NCBI GenBank assembly: GCA_965199595.1
Contig: OZ241182.1
Coordinates: 3,038,001 to 3,102,000 of the forward strand
Reading direction: 5' to 3'
Length of the DNA: 64,000 bases
Origin: JBBROS01 sp965199595
GTDB lineage: Bacteria > Pseudomonadota > Alphaproteobacteria > Acetobacterales > Acetobacteraceae
The translations under genes and the position numbers were made by a program. The notes under the pieces were generated by a model that saw nothing but the letters and a program-made list of their open reading frames with translations, was not told the DNA's origin and did not search any database. Below are positions 33,034 to 40,627 of this stretch, piece by piece. The first letter of the stretch is position 1. Each line of letters opens with the position of its first letter.

Positions 33034-35784
33034 ATGCCCGACACGAAGTTCTCCATCTTCCTGCCCAGCACCACCTTCCCGATGCGCGGCGACCTGCCGC
33101 AGCGGGAGCCGGAGCTGCTGGCGCGCTGGGCCCGCATCGGGCTTTGGGACCGCACCATGCGGGCCGGCGCGGGGCGCCCGGCCTTCGTGCTGCATGACGG
33201 GCCCATCTATTCCAACGGCAACCTGCACATCGGGCACGCGCTGAACCGCATCCTCAAGGATGTCATCATGCGGGCGCACCGCATGGCCGGGCAGCGGGTC
33301 GACTACATCCCGGGCTGGGACACGCATGGCCTGCCGATCGAGTGGAAGGTCGAGGAGGAGTACCGCAAGTCCGGCCGCGACAAGGACGCGGTGCCGGTGC
33401 TGGACTTCCGCGACGAGTGCCGGCGCTATTCGGATGGGTGGCTCAAGGTGCAGACCGAGGAGTTCCAGCGGCTGGGCGTGACCGGCGACTGGGCCGGGCG
33501 CTATGCCACCATGGACTTCCCGGCCGAGGCTGCCATCGCCGCGGAGATCGGCAAGTTCCTGATGAACGGCGCGCTGTACCGCGGCCTGCGCCCCGTCATG
33601 TGGTCGCCGGTGGAGAAGACCGCGCTGGCCGAGGCGGAGATCGAATACCACGACCGCACCAGCGACACAGTGTTCGTCCGCTTCCCGCTGCTCAGCGGCC
33701 CCGTGCAGGACGCCTCCGTGGTCATCTGGACCACCACGCCCTGGACCATGCCGGCCAACCGCGCCCTCGCCTATGGTCCCGGGATCGACTACGCGCTGGT
33801 GCATGTCGGCACCGTGGCCGAGGGGTCGCTGGCCCGGCCCGGCGAGCACATCCTCATCGCGCTCGCGCTGGTGCCCGAGGTCTGCGCCGCCGTGGGGATC
33901 ACCACGCACCACATCGACCGCGTGCTGAAGGGAGCGGAGTTCGACGGCGCGGTTGCGGCCCATCCGATGCGCGGCCAGGGCTATGACCACGACGCCCGCC
34001 TGCTGCCGGCCGATTATGTCACCACGGAGCAGGGTACGGGCTTCGTGCATATCGCGCCCTCGCATGGCGAGGAGGACTTCGTGCTTTCGCGGCATTTCGG
34101 CATCGAGGTGCCTGAGGCGGTGCAGGATGACGGGACCTATGCCGGGTGGGTGCCGCATTTTGCCGGGCTGCATGTGTTCAAGGCGGCCAAGCCGGTGGGC
34201 GACGCCATTGCCGCGGCGGGCGGGCTGCTGGGGCGCGGGACGCTCACCCACTCCTATCCGCACAGCTGGCGCAGCAAGGCGCCGGTGATCTACCGCGCCA
34301 CGCCGCAGTGGTTCATCCGCATGGACGGGCCGGAGCAGATCCGCGCCCGGGCGCTGGCCGAGATCGCCACGACCCGGTTCATCCCGGAGGCCGGGCGCAA
34401 CCGCCTCTCGGCCATGGTCGCCGGGCGGCCGGACTGGTGCATCAGCCGCCAGCGCGCCTGGGGCGTGCCGATCCCGGTGTTCGTGGACCGCCGCACCAAC
34501 GAGCCGCTGCGCGACCAGGCGGTGCTGGACCGCATCACCGAAGCCTTCACCGCCGAGGGGGCCGACGCCTGGTACAGCAGCGACCCGGCCCGCTTCCTCG
34601 GCCCCGGGCGTGACCCGGCCCATTACGACCAGGTGATGGACATCGTCGATGTCTGGTTCGAGAGCGGCAGCACCCACAGCTTCGCGCTCGAGGCCCGGGG
34701 CGGCCCCTGGCCCGCGGACCTGTATCTCGAAGGCAGCGACCAGCATCGGGGGTGGTTCCAGTCCAGCCTGCTGGAGGCGGTGGGCACCCGCGGCCGGGCG
34801 CCGTTCAAGGCGGTGCTGACCCACGGCTTCGTGCTGGACGAGAACGGACGCAAGATGAGCAAGTCGCTCGGCAACGTGACGGCGCCGCAGCAGGTGACGG
34901 ACAGGCTGGGCGCCGACATCCTGCGGCTGTGGGTGGTGAACTCGGATGTGTCGGAGGACCTGCGCATCGGGCCGGAGATCCTGAAGCAGCAGGCCGAGCT
35001 GTATCGCCGGCTGCGCAACACGCTGCGCTGGCTGCTGGGCAGCCTGGACGGGTTCTCGGAGGCCGAGCGGGTCGAGCCGGCTGACATGCCGGAGCTGGAG
35101 CGGTGGGTGCTGCACCGGCTGGCGGAACTGGACCGGCGCATGCAGCGGGCGCTCGCGGACCATGACTGGACCGGGGTTTATCCGGAGCTGCACGCCTTCT
35201 GCTCCACGGACCTCAGCGCCTTCTATTTCGACGTGCGGAAGGACGTGCTGTACTGCGACGCGGCGGACAGCCCGAAGCGCCGGGCGACGCGGACGGTGCT
35301 GGACCACCTGCACCGCTGCCTGGTCGCGTGGCTCGCGCCGGTGCTGTGCTTCACCGCGGAGGAGGCGTGGCTGGCCCGGTTCCCGTCGGAGGATGGCAGC
35401 GTGCATCTGGAGGCGTTTCCCGCCGTCCCGGCCGGTTGGTTCGATCCGGCGCTGGGCGAACGCTGGACCGCCCTCCGCATCCAGCGTGGCGCCATGACCG
35501 CCGTGCTGGAACAGGCGCGCGCGGAGAAGCTGATCGGCGCCTCGCTCCAGGCCAGGCTGACCGTGCCGCCCGAAGCGGCGGACCTGCTGGACGCCGAGGG
35601 CTGGGCGGAACTCGCCATCGTCTCCGGCGCCGCCCCCGGGGCCGCCTTGGCGGTGGACCGGGCGGAGGGCGGGAAGTGCCTCCGCTGCTGGCGGGTGCTG
35701 CCCGAGGTGGGCACGCGGCACGCCGGGCTGTGCCTGCGCTGCACCGCCGTGGTCGAGGCCATGCCGCCGGCCGCTGCGGCGTGA
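33034..35784 (+). CDS. ileS: Isoleucyl-tRNA synthetase
   Basis: 916 residues. Class I synthetase charging tRNA-Ile. HIGH motif within GNLHIGHALN (about residue 66), the editing domain CP1 containing TTPWTMPANRAL, and the signature WCISRQRAWGVPIP. KMSKS lies within NGRKMSKSLGN (about residue 610), then the anticodon-binding domain. The C-terminal zinc ribbon CLRCWRV...CLRCTAVVE marks the bacterial-type enzyme. The stop overlaps the lspA GTG. Conserved order ribF-ileS-lspA. Confidence 0.97.
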   Translation: MPDTKFSIFLPSTTFPMRGDLPQREPELLARWARIGLWDRTMRAGAGRPAFVLHDGPIYSNGNLHIGHALNRILKDVIMRAHRMAGQRVDYIPGWDTHGLPIEWKVEEEYRKSGRDKDAVPVLDFRDECRRYSDGWLKVQTEEFQRLGVTGDWAGRYATMDFPAEAAIAAEIGKFLMNGALYRGLRPVMWSPVEKTALAEAEIEYHDRTSDTVFVRFPLLSGPVQDASVVIWTTTPWTMPANRALAYGPGIDYALVHVGTVAEGSLARPGEHILIALALVPEVCAAVGITTHHIDRVLKGAEFDGAVAAHPMRGQGYDHDARLLPADYVTTEQGTGFVHIAPSHGEEDFVLSRHFGIEVPEAVQDDGTYAGWVPHFAGLHVFKAAKPVGDAIAAAGGLLGRGTLTHSYPHSWRSKAPVIYRATPQWFIRMDGPEQIRARALAEIATTRFIPEAGRNRLSAMVAGRPDWCISRQRAWGVPIPVFVDRRTNEPLRDQAVLDRITEAFTAEGADAWYSSDPARFLGPGRDPAHYDQVMDIVDVWFESGSTHSFALEARGGPWPADLYLEGSDQHRGWFQSSLLEAVGTRGRAPFKAVLTHGFVLDENGRKMSKSLGNVTAPQQVTDRLGADILRLWVVNSDVSEDLRIGPEILKQQAELYRRLRNTLRWLLGSLDGFSEAERVEPADMPELERWVLHRLAELDRRMQRALADHDWTGVYPELHAFCSTDLSAFYFDVRKDVLYCDAADSPKRRATRTVLDHLHRCLVAWLAPVLCFTAEEAWLARFPSEDGSVHLEAFPAVPAGWFDPALGERWTALRIQRGAMTAVLEQARAEKLIGASLQARLTVPPEAADLLDAEGWAELAIVSGAAPGAALAVDRAEGGKCLRCWRVLPEVGTRHAGLCLRCTAVVEAMPPAAAA

Positions 35785-36272
35785 TCCGCATCGGGGTGAT
35801 TGCCGGGCTGCTGGTGCTGCTGGCGGACCAGGGCAGCAAGTGGTGGGTGCTGAACGTGCTGCACCTGCCGGAGATCGGCGGCATCGAGGTGCTGCCGGTG
35901 CTGAACTTCACCATGGTGTGGAACCAGGGCGTCACCTTCGGCCTGTTCCATCAGGAGGGTCCGACCGGGCCATGGATTTTGGCCGGGGTGGCGCTGGCGG
36001 TGGTGGTGGCGCTGGCGCTGTGGCTGCGGCGGGCGGAGACGCGGCTGGTGGCGGGCGCGCTCGGCGCGATCGCCGGGGGGGCCATCGGCAATGTCATCGA
36101 CCGGCTGCGCTTCGGTGCCGTGGTGGATTTCCTGCACGCCCACGCCTTCGGCTGGTCCTGGTATGTGTTCAACGTGGCGGATGCCGCCATCGTCTGCGGC
36201 GTGGCGGCGCTGGTGCTGGACGGGCTGCGTCCCGCGCGAACGCGCTTGCAGGCGCCGGGCGTCCGGCAGTAG
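35781..36272 (+). CDS. lspA: Signal peptidase II (lipoprotein signal peptidase)
   Basis: 163 residues from GTG 35781, forming a GTGA overlap with ileS. Membrane aspartyl protease that removes the signal peptide from prolipoproteins. Four transmembrane stretches are readable: GVIAGLLVLLADQGSKWWV, PWILAGVALAVVVALALWL, GALGAIAGGAIGNVIDRL and NVADAAIVCGVAALVL. Catalytic Asp residues are in GNVIDRLRFGAVVDFL and FNVADAAI. The next gene encodes a lipoprotein that would be a substrate. Confidence 0.95.
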   Translation: MIRIGVIAGLLVLLADQGSKWWVLNVLHLPEIGGIEVLPVLNFTMVWNQGVTFGLFHQEGPTGPWILAGVALAVVVALALWLRRAETRLVAGALGAIAGGAIGNVIDRLRFGAVVDFLHAHAFGWSWYVFNVADAAIVCGVAALVLDGLRPARTRLQAPGVRQ

Positions 36273-36282
36273 ACAGCGGGCC

Positions 36283-36828
36283 ATGGCGTATCGAATCTAC
36301 CTGGCCCTTCCGCTTGTCCTCGCCGTGTCCGCTTGCGGTGGCGACGAGCTGACCCGCACCTTCGGCCTGACCCGGGATGCCCCGGACGAGTTCCAGGTGA
36401 CGACGCGGGCGCCGCTGTCGATGCCGCCGGACTTCACGCTGCGGGCGCCCCGCCCCGGCGCCAGCCGGCCGCAGGAGCTGACCCAGTCCCAGCAGGCCGA
36501 AGCCGCCCTGGTGCCCGATACCGTGCTGGGCAACCGCCGGGTGGCGAACACGCCGGGCCAGCAGGCGCTGGTTGCCGCCGCCGGGCGGGCTGCGCCCGCC
36601 GATATCCGCAACCAGGTGAACAGCGAGGCGGCGCTCGACACGCCCAGCCGCAGCTTCACCGACCGCCTGATGTTCTGGCAGCCCGCGCCGCCCGCCGGCA
36701 CCGCCGTGGACCCGGCCCGGGAGGCCGCGCGGCTGCGGCAGAACGCCGCACTGGGCCAGAACCCGGAATCCGGCGACACCCCGATCATCCAGCGCAAGCG
36801 GCAGGGGCTGCTCGGCTCGCTGTTCTAG
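36283..36828 (+). CDS. DUF3035 lipoprotein (BamF-like)
   Basis: 181 residues from ATG 36283. Lipoprotein signal: hydrophobic core then lipobox LAVSAC (Cys near residue 17). Immediately after come FGLTRDAPDEFQV and RAPLSMPPDFTLRAP, the conserved motif of alphaproteobacterial DUF3035 proteins. These have been described as BamF, an accessory lipoprotein of the outer-membrane beta-barrel assembly machine sharing this motif with BamC. The rest is polar and probably disordered, with a C-terminal RKRQGLLGSLF. Adjacent to lspA, as often in this class. BAM membership here is by homology only. Confidence 0.8.
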   Translation: MAYRIYLALPLVLAVSACGGDELTRTFGLTRDAPDEFQVTTRAPLSMPPDFTLRAPRPGASRPQELTQSQQAEAALVPDTVLGNRRVANTPGQQALVAAAGRAAPADIRNQVNSEAALDTPSRSFTDRLMFWQPAPPAGTAVDPAREAARLRQNAALGQNPESGDTPIIQRKRQGLLGSLF

Positions 36829-36850
36829 CCGCCGGGGGCCGCGCCGCCCC

Positions 36851-36898
36851 ATGAGCCGCCCTGTGAGCCGCCCGATCAGCCGTACTGTGAGCCGCCCT
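36851..36898 (+). repeat. Four-unit 12-bp tandem repeat at gene start
   Basis: Units ATGAGCCGCCCT, GTGAGCCGCCCG, ATCAGCCGTACT and GTGAGCCGCCCT run head to tail. Three of the four units begin with a usable start codon, so unit number changes would stay in frame and alter only the N-terminus. Confidence 0.8.
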
Positions 36899-37813
36899 GC
36901 CCTCATCCTCGCCGAGCCGCTGGCCGGGCTGCAGGCCCAGGCCATCGGGCTGGCGGAAGCTGCCGGCCTCGGTGCGGATGTGGTGTCGCTGCAACCGAGG
37001 CTGCCCTGGCGCTGGATCAGCGCCCGCATGTGGCCGCGCCCGCTCGCCGCCGTCACGCTGCCGCCGCTCGGCGACCAGGTGCTCATTTCCGCCGGCGGCA
37101 CCGCGGGCGTGGTGGCCGCGGCCCTGCGCCGGCCCGGCCGCCCGGTGGTGCAGGTGCAGCACCCGCGCCTCGACCCGGCCCGTTTCGACCTCGTGGTGGT
37201 GAACCGGCATGACGGCCTGACCGGGGGCAACGTGATCGTCACCCGCACCGCGCTGCACCGCGTGACGGCCGCGCGGCTGGCCGAGGCGGCCGCGGAATGG
37301 GGGCCGCGCCTGGCGCATCTGCCGCGGCCGCTGGTGGCGGTGCTGGTTGGCGGCAGCAATGGACGGTTCCGCCTGGACCGCACCGCGGCGGTGCAGCTGG
37401 GGGCGCGGTTGGCCGAGATGATGCGGCTGGACCGGGCCGGCCTCGCCCTCACGCCCTCCCGCCGCACCGCGCCGGAGGTGCGCGCGGCATTGTCGGACGC
37501 CGTCACGCCGCTGGGCGGCTGGGTGTGGGACATGGCGGGCGACAACCCGTACTACGGGCTGCTGGCCTGCGCCGACGCCATCGTGGTGACGGAGGACAGC
37601 GTATCCATGGTGTCGGAGGCGGTGGCCACGCGGGTGCCGGTGCTGCTGGCGGCGCTGCCGGGCCATTCGCGGCGGATCCGGCTGTTCACGCGGCTGCTGC
37701 AGCAGGATGGGCGGGTGCGGCCTTTCGCCGGGCGGCTGGAGAGCTGGGACGCCCGGCCGCTGGACGACACCGCCGCGGCTGGTGAAGAGGTCCGGCGGCG
37801 GCTGCAGATCTGA
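36851..37813 (+). CDS. ELM1/GtrOC1-like family protein
   Basis: 320 residues if started at ATG 36851. Matches the mitochondrial-fission ELM1-like family widespread in alphaproteobacteria, whose bacterial role is unknown but whose fold looks GT-B glycosyltransferase-like. Visible are ILAEPLAGLQAQAIGLAEAAG, VQVQHPRLDPARFDLVVVNRHD, LVGGSNGRFRLD, and TEDSVSMVSEAVATRVPVLL. The N-terminus is built from a 12-bp repeat encoding MSRPVSRPISRTVSRP, so GTG at 36863 or 36887 could equally be the true start; the conserved part begins after it. Same strand as the lipoprotein gene, 22 bp downstream. Confidence 0.82.
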   Translation: MSRPVSRPISRTVSRPALILAEPLAGLQAQAIGLAEAAGLGADVVSLQPRLPWRWISARMWPRPLAAVTLPPLGDQVLISAGGTAGVVAAALRRPGRPVVQVQHPRLDPARFDLVVVNRHDGLTGGNVIVTRTALHRVTAARLAEAAAEWGPRLAHLPRPLVAVLVGGSNGRFRLDRTAAVQLGARLAEMMRLDRAGLALTPSRRTAPEVRAALSDAVTPLGGWVWDMAGDNPYYGLLACADAIVVTEDSVSMVSEAVATRVPVLLAALPGHSRRIRLFTRLLQQDGRVRPFAGRLESWDARPLDDTAAAGEEVRRRLQI

Positions 37814-37824
37814 GGGTGCCGCGA

Positions 37825-37853
37825 TTGACGCGCGGGCCGCCTGGAACGATACA
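37825..37853 (+). promoter_or_regulatory. Candidate promoter of NTF2-like gene
   Basis: TTGACG and GATACA separated by 17 bp, about 90 bp upstream of the ATG at 37948. The -35 box is strong, the -10 box weak. Confidence 0.35.
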
Positions 37854-37947
37854 GGCCGGGCTTAGCGCCATGTCGGCCTGCCGGGTCCGCTGATGCGGCA
37901 GGGACCGGCGGGCCGTGGCGAATCCGCAAGCCGATGCGAGGACACCC

Positions 37948-38934
37948 ATGAAGGGCTTTTCAGAACGCTGGACCGATTTTCCCGACTACATCCTCGGGAT
38001 CACGAGGGAGATCTGGGAGGGGCGCGGCATCGCGACGCTTCACCACTACTATGCCGAGGACATCCCGGTACGCACCCCGATGGGCATCCAGCGCGGCAAC
38101 CGGGCGGTCATTGCCGCGACGATGGCGACGATCAACGAGTTCCCCGACCGCCAGCTGCTCGGCGAGGACGTGATATGGTCGGGCGACGAGGACACGGGCC
38201 TGCTGTCGTCGCATCGTATCCTGACCACTGCGACCCATAGCCGCGACGGCGCGTTCGGCCCCGCCACCGGCAAGCGCTTTACGGTGCGGGTGATCGCGGA
38301 TTGTGCCGCCCGGGCCGATGTGATCTTCGACGAATGGCTGGTGCGCGACTATGGCGGGATCGTGCGGCAGCTCGGCATGGAGCCCCGCGCCTACGCCCGA
38401 TCGCTTATCGGCGAACAGGGCGGGCCAGAGCGCGCACCGCCGTTCACCCCGGCGATCGACATTGCCGGGCCCTACAAGGGAGTCGGCAACGACGATGAGT
38501 GGGGGGTCCGCTATGCCGAGACGCTCACCCGGATCATGAACGACGACTTCGCGCATATCCTGACCGCCCATGACCGCGCCATGATCGGCGAGTATCCCGG
38601 CGCGAAGACCGCGATCGGGCGCGATGACGCGGCTGAGTTCTGGGTCGGCCTGCGTTCGTCGTTTCCCTCGGCCAAGTTCACCATCCATCACCGGATCGGC
38701 ATGAGCGGCGGCATGATGCCGCCGCGCGCGGCGATCCGCTGGTCGCTTGATGGCAAGCACGATGGCTGGGGCACGTTTGGCCGCCCGACCGGGGCACCGG
38801 TGCATGTCATGGGCATGAGCCATGCCGAATACGGTCCCTATGGCCCCGGCGGAGTAGGCCTGCGCCGCGAATACGCGCTGTATGACGAGGTCGCCATCTG
38901 GAAGCAGATCCTCGGCCATACCGGGGAGGGCTGA
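37948..38934 (+). CDS. Double NTF2-like (SnoaL/ester-cyclase family) protein
   Basis: 328 residues from ATG 37948, which has GAGGA seven bases upstream; GTG 37915 is a longer option. Two alpha+beta-barrel NTF2-like units follow each other. The first (~10-150) has WEGRGIATLHHYYAEDIPVRTP and SHRILTTATH. The second (~190-325) has MNDDFAHILTAHDRAM, FPSAKFTIHHRIG and RWSLDGKHDGWGTFG. SnoaL-like proteins act as polyketide cyclases or bind small hydrophobics; the exact role is unknown. Codons are somewhat less GC-biased than in neighbours (TTT, TCA, TAT appear more often), hinting at acquisition. Ends at a hairpin terminator. Confidence 0.78.
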   Translation: MKGFSERWTDFPDYILGITREIWEGRGIATLHHYYAEDIPVRTPMGIQRGNRAVIAATMATINEFPDRQLLGEDVIWSGDEDTGLLSSHRILTTATHSRDGAFGPATGKRFTVRVIADCAARADVIFDEWLVRDYGGIVRQLGMEPRAYARSLIGEQGGPERAPPFTPAIDIAGPYKGVGNDDEWGVRYAETLTRIMNDDFAHILTAHDRAMIGEYPGAKTAIGRDDAAEFWVGLRSSFPSAKFTIHHRIGMSGGMMPPRAAIRWSLDGKHDGWGTFGRPTGAPVHVMGMSHAEYGPYGPGGVGLRREYALYDEVAIWKQILGHTGEG

Positions 38935-38940
38935 ACGGCA

Positions 38941-38973
38941 CCCGCGCCACTGGCGTGAAGCCAGTGGCGCGGG
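38941..38973. terminator. Bidirectional terminator hairpin
   Basis: Perfect 14-bp stem (38941-38954 with 38960-38973) and five-base loop between the NTF2-like gene (+) and the PEP-CTERM gene (-). Its 3' side ends four bases before the PEP-CTERM stop. Confidence 0.8.
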
Positions 38974-38976
38974 CGG

Positions 38977-39612
38977 CTACCTCCGCCGGGCGCGGCGGCG
39001 CGCTGCACCGCCGGCGATCAGGCCCGTGCCGAGCAGCGCCAGGGACGCCGGTTCCGGCACCGTCACCCCCTGGTCCAGCAGCTCGAACCCGACGCTGCAG
39101 CAGTTGGTGCCGGTGTTCAGCACGGGTGACGCGTAGTTGCTCACCATCTGGTTGCCCAGCAGGCTGTTGAAGCCGTTGGCGGAGTTGGTCCGCGCCGGGT
39201 CGATGAAGGTGTAGCTGGTGTTGTCGGCGATGCTGCCGACTGCGTAGGTGGTGCCCGGCAGGAAGGTGAAGCTGAAGGTGGATGAGACCTTGTAGGTCAG
39301 GTTGAGGTCCTGCCCTGTTTCGGCCGCGAAATACTGCGGGGCGCTGACGTAGAGCATGGCGCCGGTGGCTGCGTTCGCGATGAAGAACCTGAGGTTCGCC
39401 CCGTTCTCCAGGTTGTTCAGCACGCCGACCGCGCCGATGGTCTTCGCGGTGTCGACCGTCAGCCGGCCGACCGAGGTGCGCCCGGCCGCGGCGAAGCTCG
39501 CGACCCCGGTGGTCTGATCCGGATCGCTCTCGAACAGCACTGTCGCCCGGGCCAGGCTGGCGGAGGCCAGGGTGCCGACGACGATCATTCCAAGCATGCC
39601 TGATGTATTCAT
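38977..39612 (-). CDS. PEP-CTERM domain exported protein
   Basis: 211 residues from ATG 39612. N-terminal signal peptide (GMLGMIVVGTLASASLARA). The mature part is Ser/Thr/Asn-rich and beta-predicted, with VLFESDPDQTTGVASF, a GANLRFFIANAATGAML strand, and a CC pair before the C-terminal anchor. The last ~27 residues are a textbook PEP-CTERM sorting signal: VPEPASLALLGTGLIAGG followed by an Arg-rich tail. Such proteins are processed by an exosortase; none is in the window. Probably a cell-surface or biofilm-matrix protein. Confidence 0.88.
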   Translation of the reverse strand: MNTSGMLGMIVVGTLASASLARATVLFESDPDQTTGVASFAAAGRTSVGRLTVDTAKTIGAVGVLNNLENGANLRFFIANAATGAMLYVSAPQYFAAETGQDLNLTYKVSSTFSFTFLPGTTYAVGSIADNTSYTFIDPARTNSANGFNSLLGNQMVSNYASPVLNTGTNCCSVGFELLDQGVTVPEPASLALLGTGLIAGGAARRRARRR

Positions 39613-39703
39613 GGATTCACCATTTCGTGTTGTTGCAACAGTTGCGGGCCATGCCTCGGACCGCCAAGAAGCCGAGACTGCATGACGACTCCAGATGCCC
39701 GCA

Positions 39704-40627
39704 TCACGCGAGTTTCCGACGGCTGCGTTGTGCCTTTGCCAGCGGCGCCGGCGCCGCGGCGGGCCCCTTGTCTGTGGAGGCTGCCAAGTCACGCCGCAGG
39801 ATGACCACGCGGAGCGCCTCCAACTCGGACCCGTTCAGCACGCAGGCCTCGCCGTCTGAGAACGGTCCCGCGATGCCGCCATCCTTGAAGCGGCCCCAAT
39901 AGGTGCACTGATGCGTGGCGGCACAGGCCGGACCGAGCCGGACCCGGAACCCCAGCAGCGCCAGCGACAATCCGCGGCTGCCGCAGAAGCTTCCGGCCCG
40001 GGACCATGGCGTGTCCCAGTCCACGCCGATGATGGCCTGGTAGTCGAACCCGCTTTCCAGCTCGCCGGCCGCGTCGATCAGGAAGCCCTCCAGCGTGGAC
40101 CCTGCCTCCCCGGCCCAGCCGCCGTGCAGCGCCTCCATGACGCGGCCCGCCGTGGAGTGTGCCGCCACGCGCAACGCCACCTCACCGGGGGCGGCGGGTG
40201 TGGGCTTTGCCGCGGGTGCCGGCGGCCGGGGCGGGGGCGGCGGCGCGGGTGCCAGCGCGTCCTGCGTCACGTTGTTGATCCGGATCTCCGGGGCTGTGGC
40301 ATCAGGCCCGGCCTTGTAGATCGTCAGGATCACCCGCGCCGTGCCGCCCGCCACCAGGATGAACACCTTGTCGCTGGCCCGCGAGAGCCAGCCCCCCTCC
40401 GCCGCCATGGACACGAAGGCGCGTCCCTCGGCACCCGCGGCCGGCGGCAGCGGATCGAGCCGCACGCTCGGCAGCGGCACGCCGATATCGGTCGGGCTCG
40501 ACTGCGCGACGTGCAGCGCCACCGCGTAGACGCCGGGCTTGAACAGCATGAGCTGTGCGGTGGCGGTGAGCGCCGCCTCACCGGGCGAACCGGCCTGCCA
40601 GGGTGCGGCCAGCGGGGACCCGGCCAT
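39704..40627 (-). CDS. Two-domain protein with ChW-like C-terminal repeats, unknown function
   Basis: 307 residues from ATG 40627, which shares one base with the upstream glycosyltransferase stop (TGATG). Residues ~25-150 look like a beta-sandwich (PGVYAVALHVAQSS, SDKVFILVAGGTARVILTIYK). A proline linker (APAPPPPPRPPAPAA) follows. The C-terminal ~140 residues contain two related units: LESGFDYQAIIGVDWDTPW...GSFCGSRGLSLALLGFRVRL and QCTYWGRFKDGGIAGPFSDGEACV...LEALRVVI. The spacing of aromatic residues, G-x-Gly turns and the closing 'L-x-x-x-x-I' strand resembles clostridial hydrophobic-W (ChW) repeats. No signal peptide. I do not recognise a named family; the ChW link is by eye. Confidence 0.65.
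   Translation of the reverse strand: MAGSPLAAPWQAGSPGEAALTATAQLMLFKPGVYAVALHVAQSSPTDIGVPLPSVRLDPLPPAAGAEGRAFVSMAAEGGWLSRASDKVFILVAGGTARVILTIYKAGPDATAPEIRINNVTQDALAPAPPPPPRPPAPAAKPTPAAPGEVALRVAAHSTAGRVMEALHGGWAGEAGSTLEGFLIDAAGELESGFDYQAIIGVDWDTPWSRAGSFCGSRGLSLALLGFRVRLGPACAATHQCTYWGRFKDGGIAGPFSDGEACVLNGSELEALRVVILRRDLAASTDKGPAAAPAPLAKAQRSRRKLA

Noticed and set aside
32959..35721. A 920-codon minus-strand frame opposite ileS
   Set aside because: Composition is Arg/His/Gln/Gly-rich with no motif; the plus strand holds an unmistakable isoleucyl-tRNA synthetase.
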